Assembly: GCF_004745945.1 (NCBI RefSeq)
Contig: NZ_SRLE01000014.1
Coordinates: forward strand, 124,001 to 188,000
Length of the DNA stretch: 64,000 nt
Origin: Mangrovimicrobium sediminis
Lineage (GTDB): Bacteria; Pseudomonadota; Gammaproteobacteria; Pseudomonadales; Halieaceae
Direction of reading: 5' to 3'
Shown: in pieces, positions 8,801 through 16,102 of the stretch
How the letters are laid out: every line of letters begins with the position of its first letter
How positions within the stretch are numbered: the first letter of the stretch is position 1
Position numbers and translations under genes: made by a program
The notes under the pieces: generated by a model
What the model was told of the DNA's origin: nothing
The model's input: the letters and a program-made list of their open reading frames with translations, nothing else
The model's database searches: none

Positions 8801-9359
8801 GGTCACTGGCCTTGCGCCCACAGTCCTGTGCGCCCTGACGCACCAGCACGTCGGCAATGACAATGGCCGTATCCGTCGGGCGGTCCGCCACGACGCGGAA
8901 ATCCGCGCCGTTGGTGCGCCTGGTGTGGCGGGCGTCGTCGATCTGGAATTCAAAGGTGACGAAGTCGTTCGAGTTGCTGACCGCCTGGCTCGGGGTGCGC
9001 TTGAAGGCGCCCGGCTGGCCGGGGACGATATCAACGCTGTCGTCCTCGGAGTCGTATTCAAGCCACAGGCTGGCGTCGAAATCGCAGTACAGGGTGACCT
9101 CGATGCTCAGCCGGCTGCCCAGCATCTGCGCGGCAACCGGCAGGCACATATACAGCCAGGGAGCACCCATCGGGTTGCTCGCCTCGATACAGGGTCGGTC
9201 CAGCTTGTCGAGGGTACGCGTGCGGCTGTCCGGGGCATCCATGGCGGACAGGGCGAATTCACTGGCGACGGTCGCGCGTTCACCCCCCGACCAATGGGAT
9301 CGGAAAATCGGACAGATAAACCCGTCGGTTTCTCGCGTCACGCGTGGGAAGACCTCCAT
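5874..9359 (-). CDS. multidomain glycan-synthesis protein: GT2 glycosyltransferase, WbsX-like and RgpF-like domains
   Basis: A 1161-aa fusion. Residues 50-180 form a beta-rich N-terminal region. Residues 200-430 are a GT-A family 2 glycosyltransferase ('CSIVIPMHNR', 'IIVDDGS' at 232-238, 'NNDT' at 283-286, 'FEDVDYC' at 383-389). Residues about 505-800 match the WbsX O-antigen family ('FGIRGFCYYLNW', 'DFPFCVCW', 'NAWNDWAAG'). Residues about 870-1105 match the rhamnan-synthesis RgpF family ('ENRGRDLLPFL', 'YVVKGHTKKS'). Residues 1124-1148 are five acidic pentapeptides. The protein lacks a signal peptide and probably builds a surface polysaccharide at the inner face of the membrane. It is translationally coupled to the double sulfotransferase downstream, so the product is probably sulfated. 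The start at 9359 has no strong ribosome site; a downstream Met at residue 40 is an alternative. Confidence 0.8.
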   Translation of the reverse strand: MEVFPRVTRETDGFICPIFRSHWSGGERATVASEFALSAMDAPDSRTRTLDKLDRPCIEASNPMGAPWLYMCLPVAAQMLGSRLSIEVTLYCDFDASLWLEYDSEDDSVDIVPGQPGAFKRTPSQAVSNSNDFVTFEFQIDDARHTRRTNGADFRVVADRPTDTAIVIADVLVRQGAQDCGRKASDRAAQLHFERPGNPCCSIVIPMHNRVEYTLQCLYHLQRNTPAGYEIIIVDDGSQASDRDLLRLVTGVEIVDTGSCQGFARACHAGALRARSEHLLFLNNDTIPMSGWLQPMLDTLEQHAQVGVVGSRLVFPGNALVQHAGIAFDRHGLPYHLGLGRPREDAMVSDDRVVAAVTGACLLTRRALFLELDGFDTGYRNGFEDVDYCLRAGERGLLTVYCARSQLYHYESITEGRIDYLRETANRNRFHTRWLATACTEATDQSRTNAAVGAEAGEGEPGVIAFHRPEFHRGPGRGWLWRRENPLWAKVRSAKPLYPGHQQPRQPLEEDRNSQTDRDVQRVQADLARQFGIRGFCYYLNWRDGQRRLERPLRPLLAQAGMDFPFCVCWQNDGTTGGEGSADSERVTGCQRRQNIDPALVDALLPLLADPRYLRVDGRPLLLVERASALAGTVATSAHLRTACRGAGVGEILLAACSRAVDEPLPPGFDLAVEMPPGEHPAPIVNDQLSATCAGFRGEIFDYYHYAKDRIEEPPTRHPRYRTAMLAWDETPQRAQAARIFHGFTPGVYSYWLASLLREAGANAGPHAPLVFVNAWNDWAAGAYLQADEACGQQNLQATRDAITTAAGTGSVLAGSRLYRVIGGHESRLLPAAPGEPASPQVDGDPGGLRRRYRLENSLSSPAAEIAADGDSVALVIHAYYLDVFAQLLEYLRTIRSVSFCLYVTTVDEHVGEIRRQLEASGIASFRIYPCENRGRDLLPFLGVLPDIVAAGHAYVVKGHTKKSHHREDGTLWRQELFDALFESVSLGKGLQQLLMRPQLGVLGPDRHLAPMREFMAKNASKVGEIGAALGIDVERMLAAHFVAGTMFIARVDALKPLLELGFSRADFEVEAGQVDGTLAHALERAISLSALSAGYEVASFSGRVTGQYAIVAQAGCAGSQGAVPDGASLDVAGPDEAGPEEADPEEARPARDTASGHVSR
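5916..5990 (-). repeat. five tandem 15-bp units coding acidic pentapeptides
   Basis: Five imperfect 15-base units encode VPDGA, SLDVA, GPDEA, GPEEA and DPEEA, residues 1124-1148 of the glycosyltransferase. The unit length is a multiple of three, so copy-number change would lengthen or shorten the tail without a frameshift. Confidence 0.8.
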
Positions 9360-9588
9360 TGTCTTCGCCGCGGTATCGCTGCCGGGGCACTCTGGAAAGC
9401 GCCCTCACCAGCAGCCTTTCCGCCGGCACTGGCCGGGAAGCGTGAATTATTGGACGTTGCTTCCAGGCGTCATCAGGATACCAGGGCACCGGTACAGACC
9501 GGACACTGATGGCGACACTCTACCAGATAGCCGCAGCCCTTTGTGCAGCTTGTGCAACGCAAGTGGAGAATTCGGAAGGAACACGCAG

Positions 9589-9608
9589 CGGGGGCTGCAA
9601 GGCCCCCG
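9589..9608 (-). terminator. hairpin after the P450-SDR-epoxide hydrolase operon
   Basis: CGGGGGC-(6)-GCCCCCG is a perfect 7-bp stem with a 6-base loop, 20 bases beyond the stop of the epoxide-hydrolase-like gene. On the minus strand only a weak T-containing stretch follows, so it may be an intrinsic terminator or a 3'-end-protecting hairpin. The remainder of the 269-base gap 9360-9628 shows nothing else I can support. Confidence 0.4.
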
Positions 9609-9628
9609 TGTGCGCAGGGAGCAATATC

Positions 9629-10003
9629 TCAGCCCATACCCAGTTCGGCTACCGTCTTGCGGCAGTAGTAGTCGCGGAACATGACGAACTCGCCGTCGAC
9701 GATGCGCGTGGCGTTCATCACCGGCAGCGGCATGTGCTTGTCGCCCATGACGTGGGTGTCGATGCGCTCGGCGAGCAGCCACTCGCCGTTGCAGGCGATA
9801 TTGAGCACCTCCACGTCGATGCGGGTGAGGTGGGCGAAGACCATCTTCAACCACTCGCGCACCGCCTCGCGCCCGACCATGGGCTTCTTCTCCGGGACGT
9901 TGTCGTAGACGCCGTCGACGGCGAACATGTCCGCCATGGCGTCCCACTCGCGGGTGGCCCAGTAACCGAGAAAACGGCGCATCAGCGCCTCGTTGTCGTT
10001 CAT
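9629..10003 (-). CDS. limonene-1,2-epoxide hydrolase-like / NTF2-fold protein
   Basis: A 124-aa single-domain protein of the NTF2/SnoaL cone fold. It carries the residues known as the catalytic set of limonene-1,2-epoxide hydrolase: R80 and D82 in 'AERIDTH', and D111 in 'FRDYY'. In that family the Asp-Arg-Asp triad activates water to open an epoxide in one step. The N-terminal helix and the 'NVPEKKPMVGREAVREWL' segment are also typical. It is the last gene of a P450-SDR-hydrolase operon, 11 bases after the SDR, which fits epoxide or unsaturated intermediate chemistry on a cyclic terpenoid- or steroid-like substrate. Related proteins act as dehydratases or isomerases, so the exact reaction is open. 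Confidence 0.7.
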   Translation of the reverse strand: MNDNEALMRRFLGYWATREWDAMADMFAVDGVYDNVPEKKPMVGREAVREWLKMVFAHLTRIDVEVLNIACNGEWLLAERIDTHVMGDKHMPLPVMNATRIVDGEFVMFRDYYCRKTVAELGMG

Positions 10004-10014
10004 GTGTATCCCTC

Positions 10015-10998
10015 TTATTTTGCGGGTTTGACGGCGGGCTGCGGCCGCGCCAGGACAATCTGGAACTCATCCCCCGGACCCTGCGGAATGTGCACGCCGC
10101 CGGACAGGTCGCAGATCTGCTCGAAATGGGTGGCGATATCCTCGGCACTGGCGGGCGCATCCAGCGCCCCGTGCCAGCCCTCGGTGGCGCCGATGAAGAC
10201 CCGGGCGATGCGCCCGACGCAGGCGGAGTACACCGCGTGGGTCGAGGTGCAGGCCTCGCTGGCCAGGTACACCGCGAGGCCGGTGTTGAATGCCGGCGAC
10301 ATGGCGTCGCCGATCACCGCCATACGCTCGGCGGCCTCGGCCATCGCGGTCTCGCCCATGCGCTCGGCCAGCTCCGCGCTGACCATGTCGGTCATGCGAC
10401 TGATGGCGTTGGGCATGACCGCGTTGCAGGTGATGCCGTGGGGGGCGCCCTCCAGGGAGAGCACGTTCATCAGGCCGGTGATACCCGCCTTGGCGGCGGC
10501 ATAACAGGCGTAGAGTTCGCTGCCGTACATGCCGGTGCTGGAGGACGTGAACACCACGCGGCCGTAGCCCCGGGCCTTGAAGTGCGCCCACGCCGCCTGG
10601 GTGACATTGAAGCTGCCGCCGAGGTGCACGCGCAGGATGGCGTCGAAGTCCTCCTCGCTGTACTCCTCGAAGGCCTTCACGCGCATGTTGCCGGCGTTGT
10701 TGATCACCGCGTCGACGCGGCCGAAGGTCTCCAGCGCCGTGTCCACGATAGCCTGCGCCCCCGCGCGTGAGGCCACGCTGTCGTAGCTGGCGACGGCGCG
10801 CCCGCCGGCGGCGGTAATCTCCTCGACCACGGCGTCCGCCATGGAGCGCCCGGCGCCGGGCCCCTCGACGCTGCCGCCGAGGTCGTTGACCACCACCGCG
10901 CCGCCGCGACGCGCGATATCCAGGGCATAGGTGCGGCCGAGGCCGCCGCCGGCACCGGTGACGATCGCCACCCGGCCGGCAAAGGAAATATCCGTCAT
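10015..10998 (-). CDS. SDR-family dehydrogenase (resembles multifunctional-enzyme type 2 dehydrogenase domain)
   Basis: A 327-aa SDR, longer than the usual 250 aa. The cofactor loop TGAGGGLG is at 14-21 and is followed by the acidic 'VVNDLGG', a pattern of NAD-dependent (3R)-hydroxyacyl-CoA dehydrogenases of the MFE-2/17-beta-HSD4 type. NNAG, the catalytic Ser in 'FTSSSTG' and YAAAK are present, with the Ser-Tyr spacing of 13 residues intact. About 60 extra C-terminal residues follow the core. It is the middle gene of the P450 operon (36 bases after the P450, 11 before the epoxide-hydrolase-like gene). It probably oxidises the alcohol made by the P450 or acts on a CoA-bound hydroxy intermediate. 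Confidence 0.85.
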   Translation of the reverse strand: MTDISFAGRVAIVTGAGGGLGRTYALDIARRGGAVVVNDLGGSVEGPGAGRSMADAVVEEITAAGGRAVASYDSVASRAGAQAIVDTALETFGRVDAVINNAGNMRVKAFEEYSEEDFDAILRVHLGGSFNVTQAAWAHFKARGYGRVVFTSSSTGMYGSELYACYAAAKAGITGLMNVLSLEGAPHGITCNAVMPNAISRMTDMVSAELAERMGETAMAEAAERMAVIGDAMSPAFNTGLAVYLASEACTSTHAVYSACVGRIARVFIGATEGWHGALDAPASAEDIATHFEQICDLSGGVHIPQGPGDEFQIVLARPQPAVKPAK

Positions 10999-11034
10999 CT
11001 TATTCTCCGCGTTGCGATTACTGCCTGGTGCAGC

Positions 11035-12258
11035 CTACACCGGGTCCCACTCCAGCGGCAGGCGGTCGATACCGAACACGCCGCCGGAGTGGTACTCGTA
11101 TTGCTCACCCTCGGCGATGCGGATATTACGGAAGCGGGCGAGGAAGGTCTCGATGACCATGCGGATCTCGCGGCGCGCCAGGTGCATGCCCAGGCAGATG
11201 TGCGGGCCGGTGGCGAAGGAGACATGCCGCCCCTTGCGCTCGATGTCGATACGGTGCGGCTCGTCGTAGGCCAGCGGGTCGCGGGAGGCCGCGGGGGTGG
11301 ACAGCACCACCACGTCGCCGGCCTTCATCTGCACACCGTGGAACTCGCAGTCGCGGCGCACGCGGCGGGTAGGCGTGGCCACACCAAAGGCGCGCATGAA
11401 CTCCTCTACCGCGCCCGGCAGCAGGTCCGGGTTGTCGCGCAGGCGGTCCTGCAGGGCGACATCGCCGGCGAGGTGGCGCATGACCCAGCCGAGCACGCTG
11501 TACACGGTGTCCAGGCCGCCGATGTAGAACAGGTAGCACATGCCCAGCAGTTCCTCCTCGGTGAGCGGGCGCTCCTTGTTGTAGGTGGCGCCTACCATGC
11601 CGCGCAGCAGTTCGGTGGTCGGGTTCTCGCGCTGCTGGCGCACGAACTCCTCCATGTAACGCAGCACCGAAAGCATCGCCCCGGCGCGTTTCATCATGTC
11701 CTTCTCGCGCAGCATCAGGCGCTCCCACTCGAGGAAGTCCTCGAGCTTGTCCTTGGGCATACCCATGAGGTCGAGGAACACGTGGGAGGGAAACATCTCG
11801 GCGAATTCGCTGATGAATTCGCAGGAGCCGCGCGCGGCGAAGCGGTCGATCAACTCGTCACAGGCCGCCTGCACCGGCGCGTCCATCTCGCGCACCCTGG
11901 CCGGGGTGAAGAACGGGTTGAGGATGAACCGGTAGTAGTGGTGCTCCGGCGGGTCGAATTCCAGCGGGTTGAGCTTCCAGGTGATGCCCAGCGGTTCCAG
12001 CGCGCGGTAGTCGCTGGAGAAAGTCTCCCAGTCGCTGAACGCCTCTTGCACGTAGGCGTTGCGCGAGATCACCCAGCCCGGCGTGCCGAACAGCACGTCG
12101 GTACACCAGTCGATGCCAGTGCCCTCGTGCAGCTTCGCCACCGCCAGGTAGGGGTCGTCCCCGGCACTGGTATAGGCCTCGTAACTCATGTCGATGACGC
12201 GCTCGGCGGGCACGTGCCCGGGAACGGCGCTGGCTGCGGTATCGGGTGATGCGGTCAT
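11035..12258 (-). CDS. cytochrome P450, P450cam-like (CYP101/CYP111-type)
   Basis: A soluble bacterial class I P450 of 407 aa. The heme-binding loop 'FATGPHICLG' places the axial cysteine at C355. The I-helix oxygen-activation motif 'GGLDT' is at 247-251 (acid-alcohol pair D250-T251) and ExxR at E286-R289. Several stretches read like P450cam: 'GGLDTV', 'EFHGVQMKAGD', 'CLGMHLARREI', 'RLPLEWDP'. This suggests hydroxylation of a compact cyclic terpenoid, but steroid-type substrates cannot be excluded. It needs a two-iron ferredoxin and reductase, and none is in this window. It is the first gene of the operon reading toward 9629 and divergent from a TonB receptor. Operator-like palindromes lie upstream. 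GAGG sits 9 bases before the ATG. Confidence 0.93.
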   Translation of the reverse strand: MTASPDTAASAVPGHVPAERVIDMSYEAYTSAGDDPYLAVAKLHEGTGIDWCTDVLFGTPGWVISRNAYVQEAFSDWETFSSDYRALEPLGITWKLNPLEFDPPEHHYYRFILNPFFTPARVREMDAPVQAACDELIDRFAARGSCEFISEFAEMFPSHVFLDLMGMPKDKLEDFLEWERLMLREKDMMKRAGAMLSVLRYMEEFVRQQRENPTTELLRGMVGATYNKERPLTEEELLGMCYLFYIGGLDTVYSVLGWVMRHLAGDVALQDRLRDNPDLLPGAVEEFMRAFGVATPTRRVRRDCEFHGVQMKAGDVVVLSTPAASRDPLAYDEPHRIDIERKGRHVSFATGPHICLGMHLARREIRMVIETFLARFRNIRIAEGEQYEYHSGGVFGIDRLPLEWDPV

Positions 12259-12346
12259 GCTGGGGCACCTCTGTCGGCGTTAATTATCGTAATGGCCCCG
12301 TCGCTGACACACAGCGGCGGCGGGGTTTCGGGTCCGGCGGACATCA

Positions 12347-12365
12347 TACTTTGCATCGCAAAGTA
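12347..12365. promoter_or_regulatory. operator-like perfect palindrome, site 1
   Basis: TACTTTGCATCGCAAAGTA is a perfect 8-3-8 inverted repeat, 89 bases upstream of the P450 start. The length and symmetry fit a dimeric TetR-type repressor. Its 13-base core TTTGCATCGCAAA recurs in variant form at 12463, 12486 and 20571. Confidence 0.65.
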
Positions 12366-12459
12366 AATAAACACAAAAAGCGACCCTGGCGTTGCATTTC
12401 ACGCCATTCCCCTTCGCGGCGCAGACAGGCGAACGGTAAAACCCATTGACCGGGGCACT

Positions 12460-12478
12460 AACTTTATCGTACAAAGTT
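12460..12478. promoter_or_regulatory. operator-like palindrome, site 2
   Basis: AACTTTATCGTACAAAGTT has 6-base arms AACTTT/AAAGTT and the same 19-bp frame as site 1. It overlaps a possible -10 element (TACAAA 12470-12475) of the TonB receptor promoter, which suggests repression. Confidence 0.55.
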
Positions 12479-12482
12479 ATTG

Positions 12483-12501
12483 TACTTTGCAATACAAAGC
12501 T
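12483..12501. promoter_or_regulatory. operator-like palindrome, site 3
   Basis: TACTTTGCAATACAAAGCT starts 23 bases after site 2, about two helical turns, so two dimers could sit on the same face of the DNA. The core TTTGCAATACAAA differs from the site at 20571 only in the two central bases. Confidence 0.55.
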
Positions 12502-12566
12502 ATAGGCACAGGTCCGGCGCCAGACCGGCCAGCCCACACCCACAATACCGATAACAGGTGGTTCAC

Positions 12567-15032
12567 ATGCTACTGATACGCCCCCGCCGACTGCAGTCGG
12601 CCACGGTGCTCGCCCTGTCGCTGATCGTCGCGGCACCGGTCAGCGCACAACTCGAGGAAGTCATCGTCACCGCGCGCAAGCGCGAGGAATCGATCATGAA
12701 GATCCCGGTGGTCGCCACCACCCTCGGCCGCGAGCGCATCGAGCAGTTCGGGCTGGATTCGGTCAACGGCATCTCCGACCAGGTGCCGGGCCTCAACGTC
12801 GGCAACCAGGTGCTGGCCAGCGGGGTGCAAGTCACCCTGCGCGGGGTCGGCACCTCGACCCTGAACCCCGCCGTGGACCAGTCGGTGGCGCTCAACGTGG
12901 ACGGTATGCAGATGACCCAGGGCTACGCCTACCGCATGGCGATGTTCGACATGGGCCGGGTGGAAGTGCTCAAGGGCCCGCAGGCCCTGTTCTACGGCAA
13001 GGCCAGCCCCGCCGGCGTCATCTCGATCACCACCGCGGACCCGGGGGACGAACTGGAACTGCTGCTGCGCGGCGGCTACGAATTCGAGACCGAGGAAAAG
13101 ATGACCGAGCTGGTGCTGTCCGGCCCGCTCACCGATACCCTGGGCGCGCGCCTGGCACTCAAGTACGCGGATTCAGACGGCTATTTCACCAACACCGCGG
13201 AGCCCGGCTACGACCCGCTGCCCGAACTGCTCGGCGACCCCGCCCTGGGCGGGCGCACCCCCGACAGCCGCGACTTCAACGCCAACGAGTACTGGATGGC
13301 CCGCGCCACCGCCCTGTGGGAACCGACCGACGTATTCAGCGCCCGTTTCAAACTGAACTACGCCCACGACGAGACGCCCAACAACGGCGGCCTGGGCCAG
13401 CTCTCCTCCTGCCCCGACGGCACCGACGGCCTGTTCCTCAACTTCATCGGCGGCAGCGAGAACTGCAAGGTCGACGACAAGACCAACGTGATCTCGCTCA
13501 ACCCCGACTTCTACCCCAATGTGAAAAATGGCGGCCGCCCGTTCAGCGATGCGGAGCAGCTGTTCACCACCCTGGAGTGGAACTATGAAGTGGCCGAGGA
13601 CCTCACCCTGACCTCGGTGACCGGCTACTACGACATCGACATCGAGACCATGATCAACGGCACCGCCACCACCCAGTTCGGGCCGGCCTTCGCCGCCAAT
13701 AACGACATGACCCGCGAGGACCTCACCCAGGAACTGCGCCTGACCTCGGACTACGACGGCGCGCTCAACTTCATGCTCGGCGCGTTCTACCAGGACAGCA
13801 CCACGGAGTTCCTCGTCGACCTGCCCTTCAACCAGATCATCGCCGGCGCCCAGGCCCTGGACCTGCCCACTCTGGGCCGCGCCCTGCACACGGTGGACGG
13901 CGAGGCCTGGTCGCTGTTCGGCCAGGTGCTTTGGAACATCACCCCGGAGCTGGAACTGGGTGCCGGCGTGCGCTGGACCGACGAGGAGCGCACGCACACG
14001 GTGATCGACTCCACCGCCGCGGTGTTCGGCGTGCCGCCGTTCAAGGTGAATCTCGCCGAACCGGAGATCAGCTCCGACGACTTCTCACCGGAACTGTCGC
14101 TCACCTATACGCCGACCGACGATCTCACCCTGTTCGCCTCGCTCAAGCGCGCCTTCAAGTCCGGCTCCTTCGACGTCGCCGGCCTGCCCGGCGACGGCGA
14201 GAAAACCTCCTTCGACGACGAGAAGGTCACCGGCGGCGAGGCGGGCCTCAAGGCGCGCATGGCGGGCAGCCGCGTGCTGTTCAACGCCGCGGCCTACTAC
14301 TACGAGTTCAGCGACCTGCAGGTGGAGCGCTCGGACTTCGACGCCAAGACCGGCCGCTTCCTCACCCACACCATCAACGCAGCCAGCGCCGACGTCTACG
14401 GCATCGACATGGACATCGCCTGGACGCCCGAAGCGCTCGAGGGCATGACCCTGTACGCCGCGGGCAACTGGAACCGGGCGGAGTACGCAGACTTCGACAA
14501 CGCCGCCTGCAGCGGCGGCCAGACCATCGCCGAGGGCTGTAACCTCAACTACAGCCCCAACGCCAACGGCGGCGCCGGCGGCTACATCGCCCAGGACCTG
14601 GGCGGCGAGTCGCTGCTGCGCGCGCCGGAGTGGGCGGCCAACGCCGGCTTCGACTACCGCGTGCCGGTGTTCGGCGACATGCTGCTGGCCCTGGGTGCCA
14701 ACGCCAGCTACGCCTCGAAATACCTGGCCAATCCCCTGGCCCGCGACGACATGTGGCAGGACGCCTACACCAAAGTCAGCGCCAGCATCGGCCTCTCCGG
14801 GCGCGACGAAGCCTGGGAAGTGCTGTTGATCGGCGACAACCTCACCGACGAGCTGGTGTGCGGCAGCCTCGGCGAGGCGGACTACGCCAACGCGGGGCTG
14901 TTCGGGGATATCGTCACCGGTGCGGAAACCGCCGGTGCCAGCGGTGTGACCGAGCTGGCCTGTATTACCGACCCGGGTCGGACCGTGTGGTTGAAGTTGA
15001 CGCTGCGGCCGACGGCCTGGCTGGGTGGCTGA
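12567..15032 (+). CDS. TonB-dependent outer-membrane receptor
   Basis: An 821-aa outer-membrane receptor. The signal peptide is residues 1-27 (arginine-rich start, hydrophobic core, cleavage after 'PVSA'). A TonB box follows at once ('EEVIVTA', about 30-36). The plug domain runs to about residue 165 ('VEVLKGPQALFYGKASPAGVI') and then a beta-barrel ending 'VWLKLTLRP'. This is the sphingomonad/Halieaceae type often found beside hydrophobic-compound catabolic genes. The ATG at 12567 is preferred over GTG at 12558 because AGGTGG lies 5 bases upstream of it. Divergent orientation from the P450 operon and shared palindromic sites suggest it imports that operon's substrate. A siderophore role is less likely in this context. 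Confidence 0.9.
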   Translation: MLLIRPRRLQSATVLALSLIVAAPVSAQLEEVIVTARKREESIMKIPVVATTLGRERIEQFGLDSVNGISDQVPGLNVGNQVLASGVQVTLRGVGTSTLNPAVDQSVALNVDGMQMTQGYAYRMAMFDMGRVEVLKGPQALFYGKASPAGVISITTADPGDELELLLRGGYEFETEEKMTELVLSGPLTDTLGARLALKYADSDGYFTNTAEPGYDPLPELLGDPALGGRTPDSRDFNANEYWMARATALWEPTDVFSARFKLNYAHDETPNNGGLGQLSSCPDGTDGLFLNFIGGSENCKVDDKTNVISLNPDFYPNVKNGGRPFSDAEQLFTTLEWNYEVAEDLTLTSVTGYYDIDIETMINGTATTQFGPAFAANNDMTREDLTQELRLTSDYDGALNFMLGAFYQDSTTEFLVDLPFNQIIAGAQALDLPTLGRALHTVDGEAWSLFGQVLWNITPELELGAGVRWTDEERTHTVIDSTAAVFGVPPFKVNLAEPEISSDDFSPELSLTYTPTDDLTLFASLKRAFKSGSFDVAGLPGDGEKTSFDDEKVTGGEAGLKARMAGSRVLFNAAAYYYEFSDLQVERSDFDAKTGRFLTHTINAASADVYGIDMDIAWTPEALEGMTLYAAGNWNRAEYADFDNAACSGGQTIAEGCNLNYSPNANGGAGGYIAQDLGGESLLRAPEWAANAGFDYRVPVFGDMLLALGANASYASKYLANPLARDDMWQDAYTKVSASIGLSGRDEAWEVLLIGDNLTDELVCGSLGEADYANAGLFGDIVTGAETAGASGVTELACITDPGRTVWLKLTLRPTAWLGG

Positions 15033-15087
15033 GGCTTGCTGGGGGAGAGAGCGGCCGAGGCCGCGCTCTTTGCAGCACTGAAGATCG

Positions 15088-15113
15088 AAGCCGGCTTGCG
15101 CCGGCTTTGTTTT
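15088..15113 (+). terminator. rho-independent terminator of the TonB receptor gene
   Basis: AAGCCGGC-TTGC-GCCGGCTT is a perfect 8-bp stem with a 4-base loop, followed by TGTTTT. It lies 55 bases after the receptor stop and faces the convergent acyl-CoA dehydrogenase operon. Confidence 0.7.
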
Positions 15114-15157
15114 GCCCTGAAGTTCACCGGGCTGGAGTGCTCAAGCTAACGTTTGCG

Positions 15158-15176
15158 CCCGCTGGAAACCAGCGGG
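15158..15176 (-). terminator. hairpin at the 3' end of the acyl-CoA dehydrogenase operon
   Basis: CCCGCTGG-AAA-CCAGCGGG is a perfect 8-bp stem with a 3-base loop, 8 bases beyond the stop of the last gene of the minus-strand operon. No clear T-run follows on that strand, so efficiency is uncertain. Confidence 0.4.
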
Positions 15177-15184
15177 GACGCGGC

Positions 15185-16102
15185 CTACGCCGCGCTGGCC
15201 CCGAAGCAGTGTTGGGCCACGGCCTGGGCCTGGCCACTGCGGCCGCCGAGTTCGGAGATCAGCGCCTTCATGCGGTAGGTCCACAGGTGCAGGTCCATCT
15301 CCAGGGTCATGCCCATGGCGCCGCTCATCTGGTGCACGTCGTAGATCACCCGGGTGGCGCTGTCCTGGGCGTGCAGGGCCGCCAGCGCGGCATCCCCGGC
15401 ATCGCCGGACCAGGCCGCCTTCAGCGCCAGCCAGCGCACGCCGCCGGTGAGCACCGCGCACTCGGCAATGCGGTGGCGCAGGGCCTGAAAGGTACCGATG
15501 GGACGGCCGAACTGCTTGCGCACGCTGATGTGCTCCACGGTGGCGTCCACCGCCGCCTGCAGCAGGCCGGCCATCTCGGCGGCGCAGGCCACACGCATCC
15601 AGTTGCGCACCGCCTCGGCCTGTTCGGCGGGCAGCGGCGTAACTTCCGGTGAGCCGGTGAGCCGGCCCATGGGGTAGGCGAACAGGGAGTCCGGCAGTGC
15701 CTCGACATCGTCCGGTGTCGGGTGGGCGATACCCACGCTGTCGCCGTCGATGACGATGAGCGTCTTCGCGCTGGCCACGTAGCGGCCGGGACGGCCGTTC
15801 TCGATCACCGCGATGGGCCGCGGCAGTTCCAGGTCCAGGTGCGGGCGCACCAGCATGGACAGCGCGATCTCCGCGGTGTACGGCAGGCGCGCCAGGCGCT
15901 CCACCGCCAGCGCGGCGGACAGCGGGCCCATCTCGGGGATCGCTGCAATCTCGAAGTACTGGCTCTCTTCCAACTCGTTGTCCAGCTCCTGGCTGACCAG
16001 GGCGAAGCCGTGGAAGTCCACCGGCGAAGTGGCGAAGCGCTCGGCGAGCTTGTCCAGTGCGCCCTCGACCGCGAGTTGGTCGTCGTTCAGTGCAAAGTCC
16101 AT
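15185..16102 (-). CDS. acyl-CoA dehydrogenase, small subunit of a heteromeric enzyme
   Basis: At 305 aa this is about 75 residues shorter than a normal acyl-CoA dehydrogenase and degenerate in its first half. The C-terminal helical half is recognisable: 'RKQFGRPIGTFQALRHRIAE' (a standard signature) and 'QMSGAMGMTLEMDLHLW'. It overlaps the upstream 378-aa acyl-CoA dehydrogenase by one base (TGATG), so the two are translationally coupled. Such short-long pairs form alpha2beta2 enzymes in steroid side-chain degradation, as in actinobacterial FadE28-FadE29/ChsE1-ChsE2. The function is therefore inferred as one half of a heterotetramer that dehydrogenates a bulky acyl-CoA. It is the last gene of the operon. 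Confidence 0.8.
   Translation of the reverse strand: MDFALNDDQLAVEGALDKLAERFATSPVDFHGFALVSQELDNELEESQYFEIAAIPEMGPLSAALAVERLARLPYTAEIALSMLVRPHLDLELPRPIAVIENGRPGRYVASAKTLIVIDGDSVGIAHPTPDDVEALPDSLFAYPMGRLTGSPEVTPLPAEQAEAVRNWMRVACAAEMAGLLQAAVDATVEHISVRKQFGRPIGTFQALRHRIAECAVLTGGVRWLALKAAWSGDAGDAALAALHAQDSATRVIYDVHQMSGAMGMTLEMDLHLWTYRMKALISELGGRSGQAQAVAQHCFGASAA

Larger units (their letters stand above)
12259..12566. other. divergent promoter region between P450 operon and TonB receptor
   Basis: This 308-base gap is clearly AT-richer than its flanks from about 12340 to 12510 and holds three copies of a 19-bp palindromic site (listed separately). TTGACC (12446-12451) and TACAAA (12470-12475), 18 bases apart, could be the -35 and -10 of the receptor gene; the second operator would then cover the -10. 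The last 60 bases before the receptor ATG hold only its leader and ribosome site. Confidence 0.6.

Noticed and set aside
7443-9509. Long plus-strand frame opposite the glycosyltransferase gene
   Set aside because: It is antisense to a well-supported multidomain gene and has no recognisable motif.
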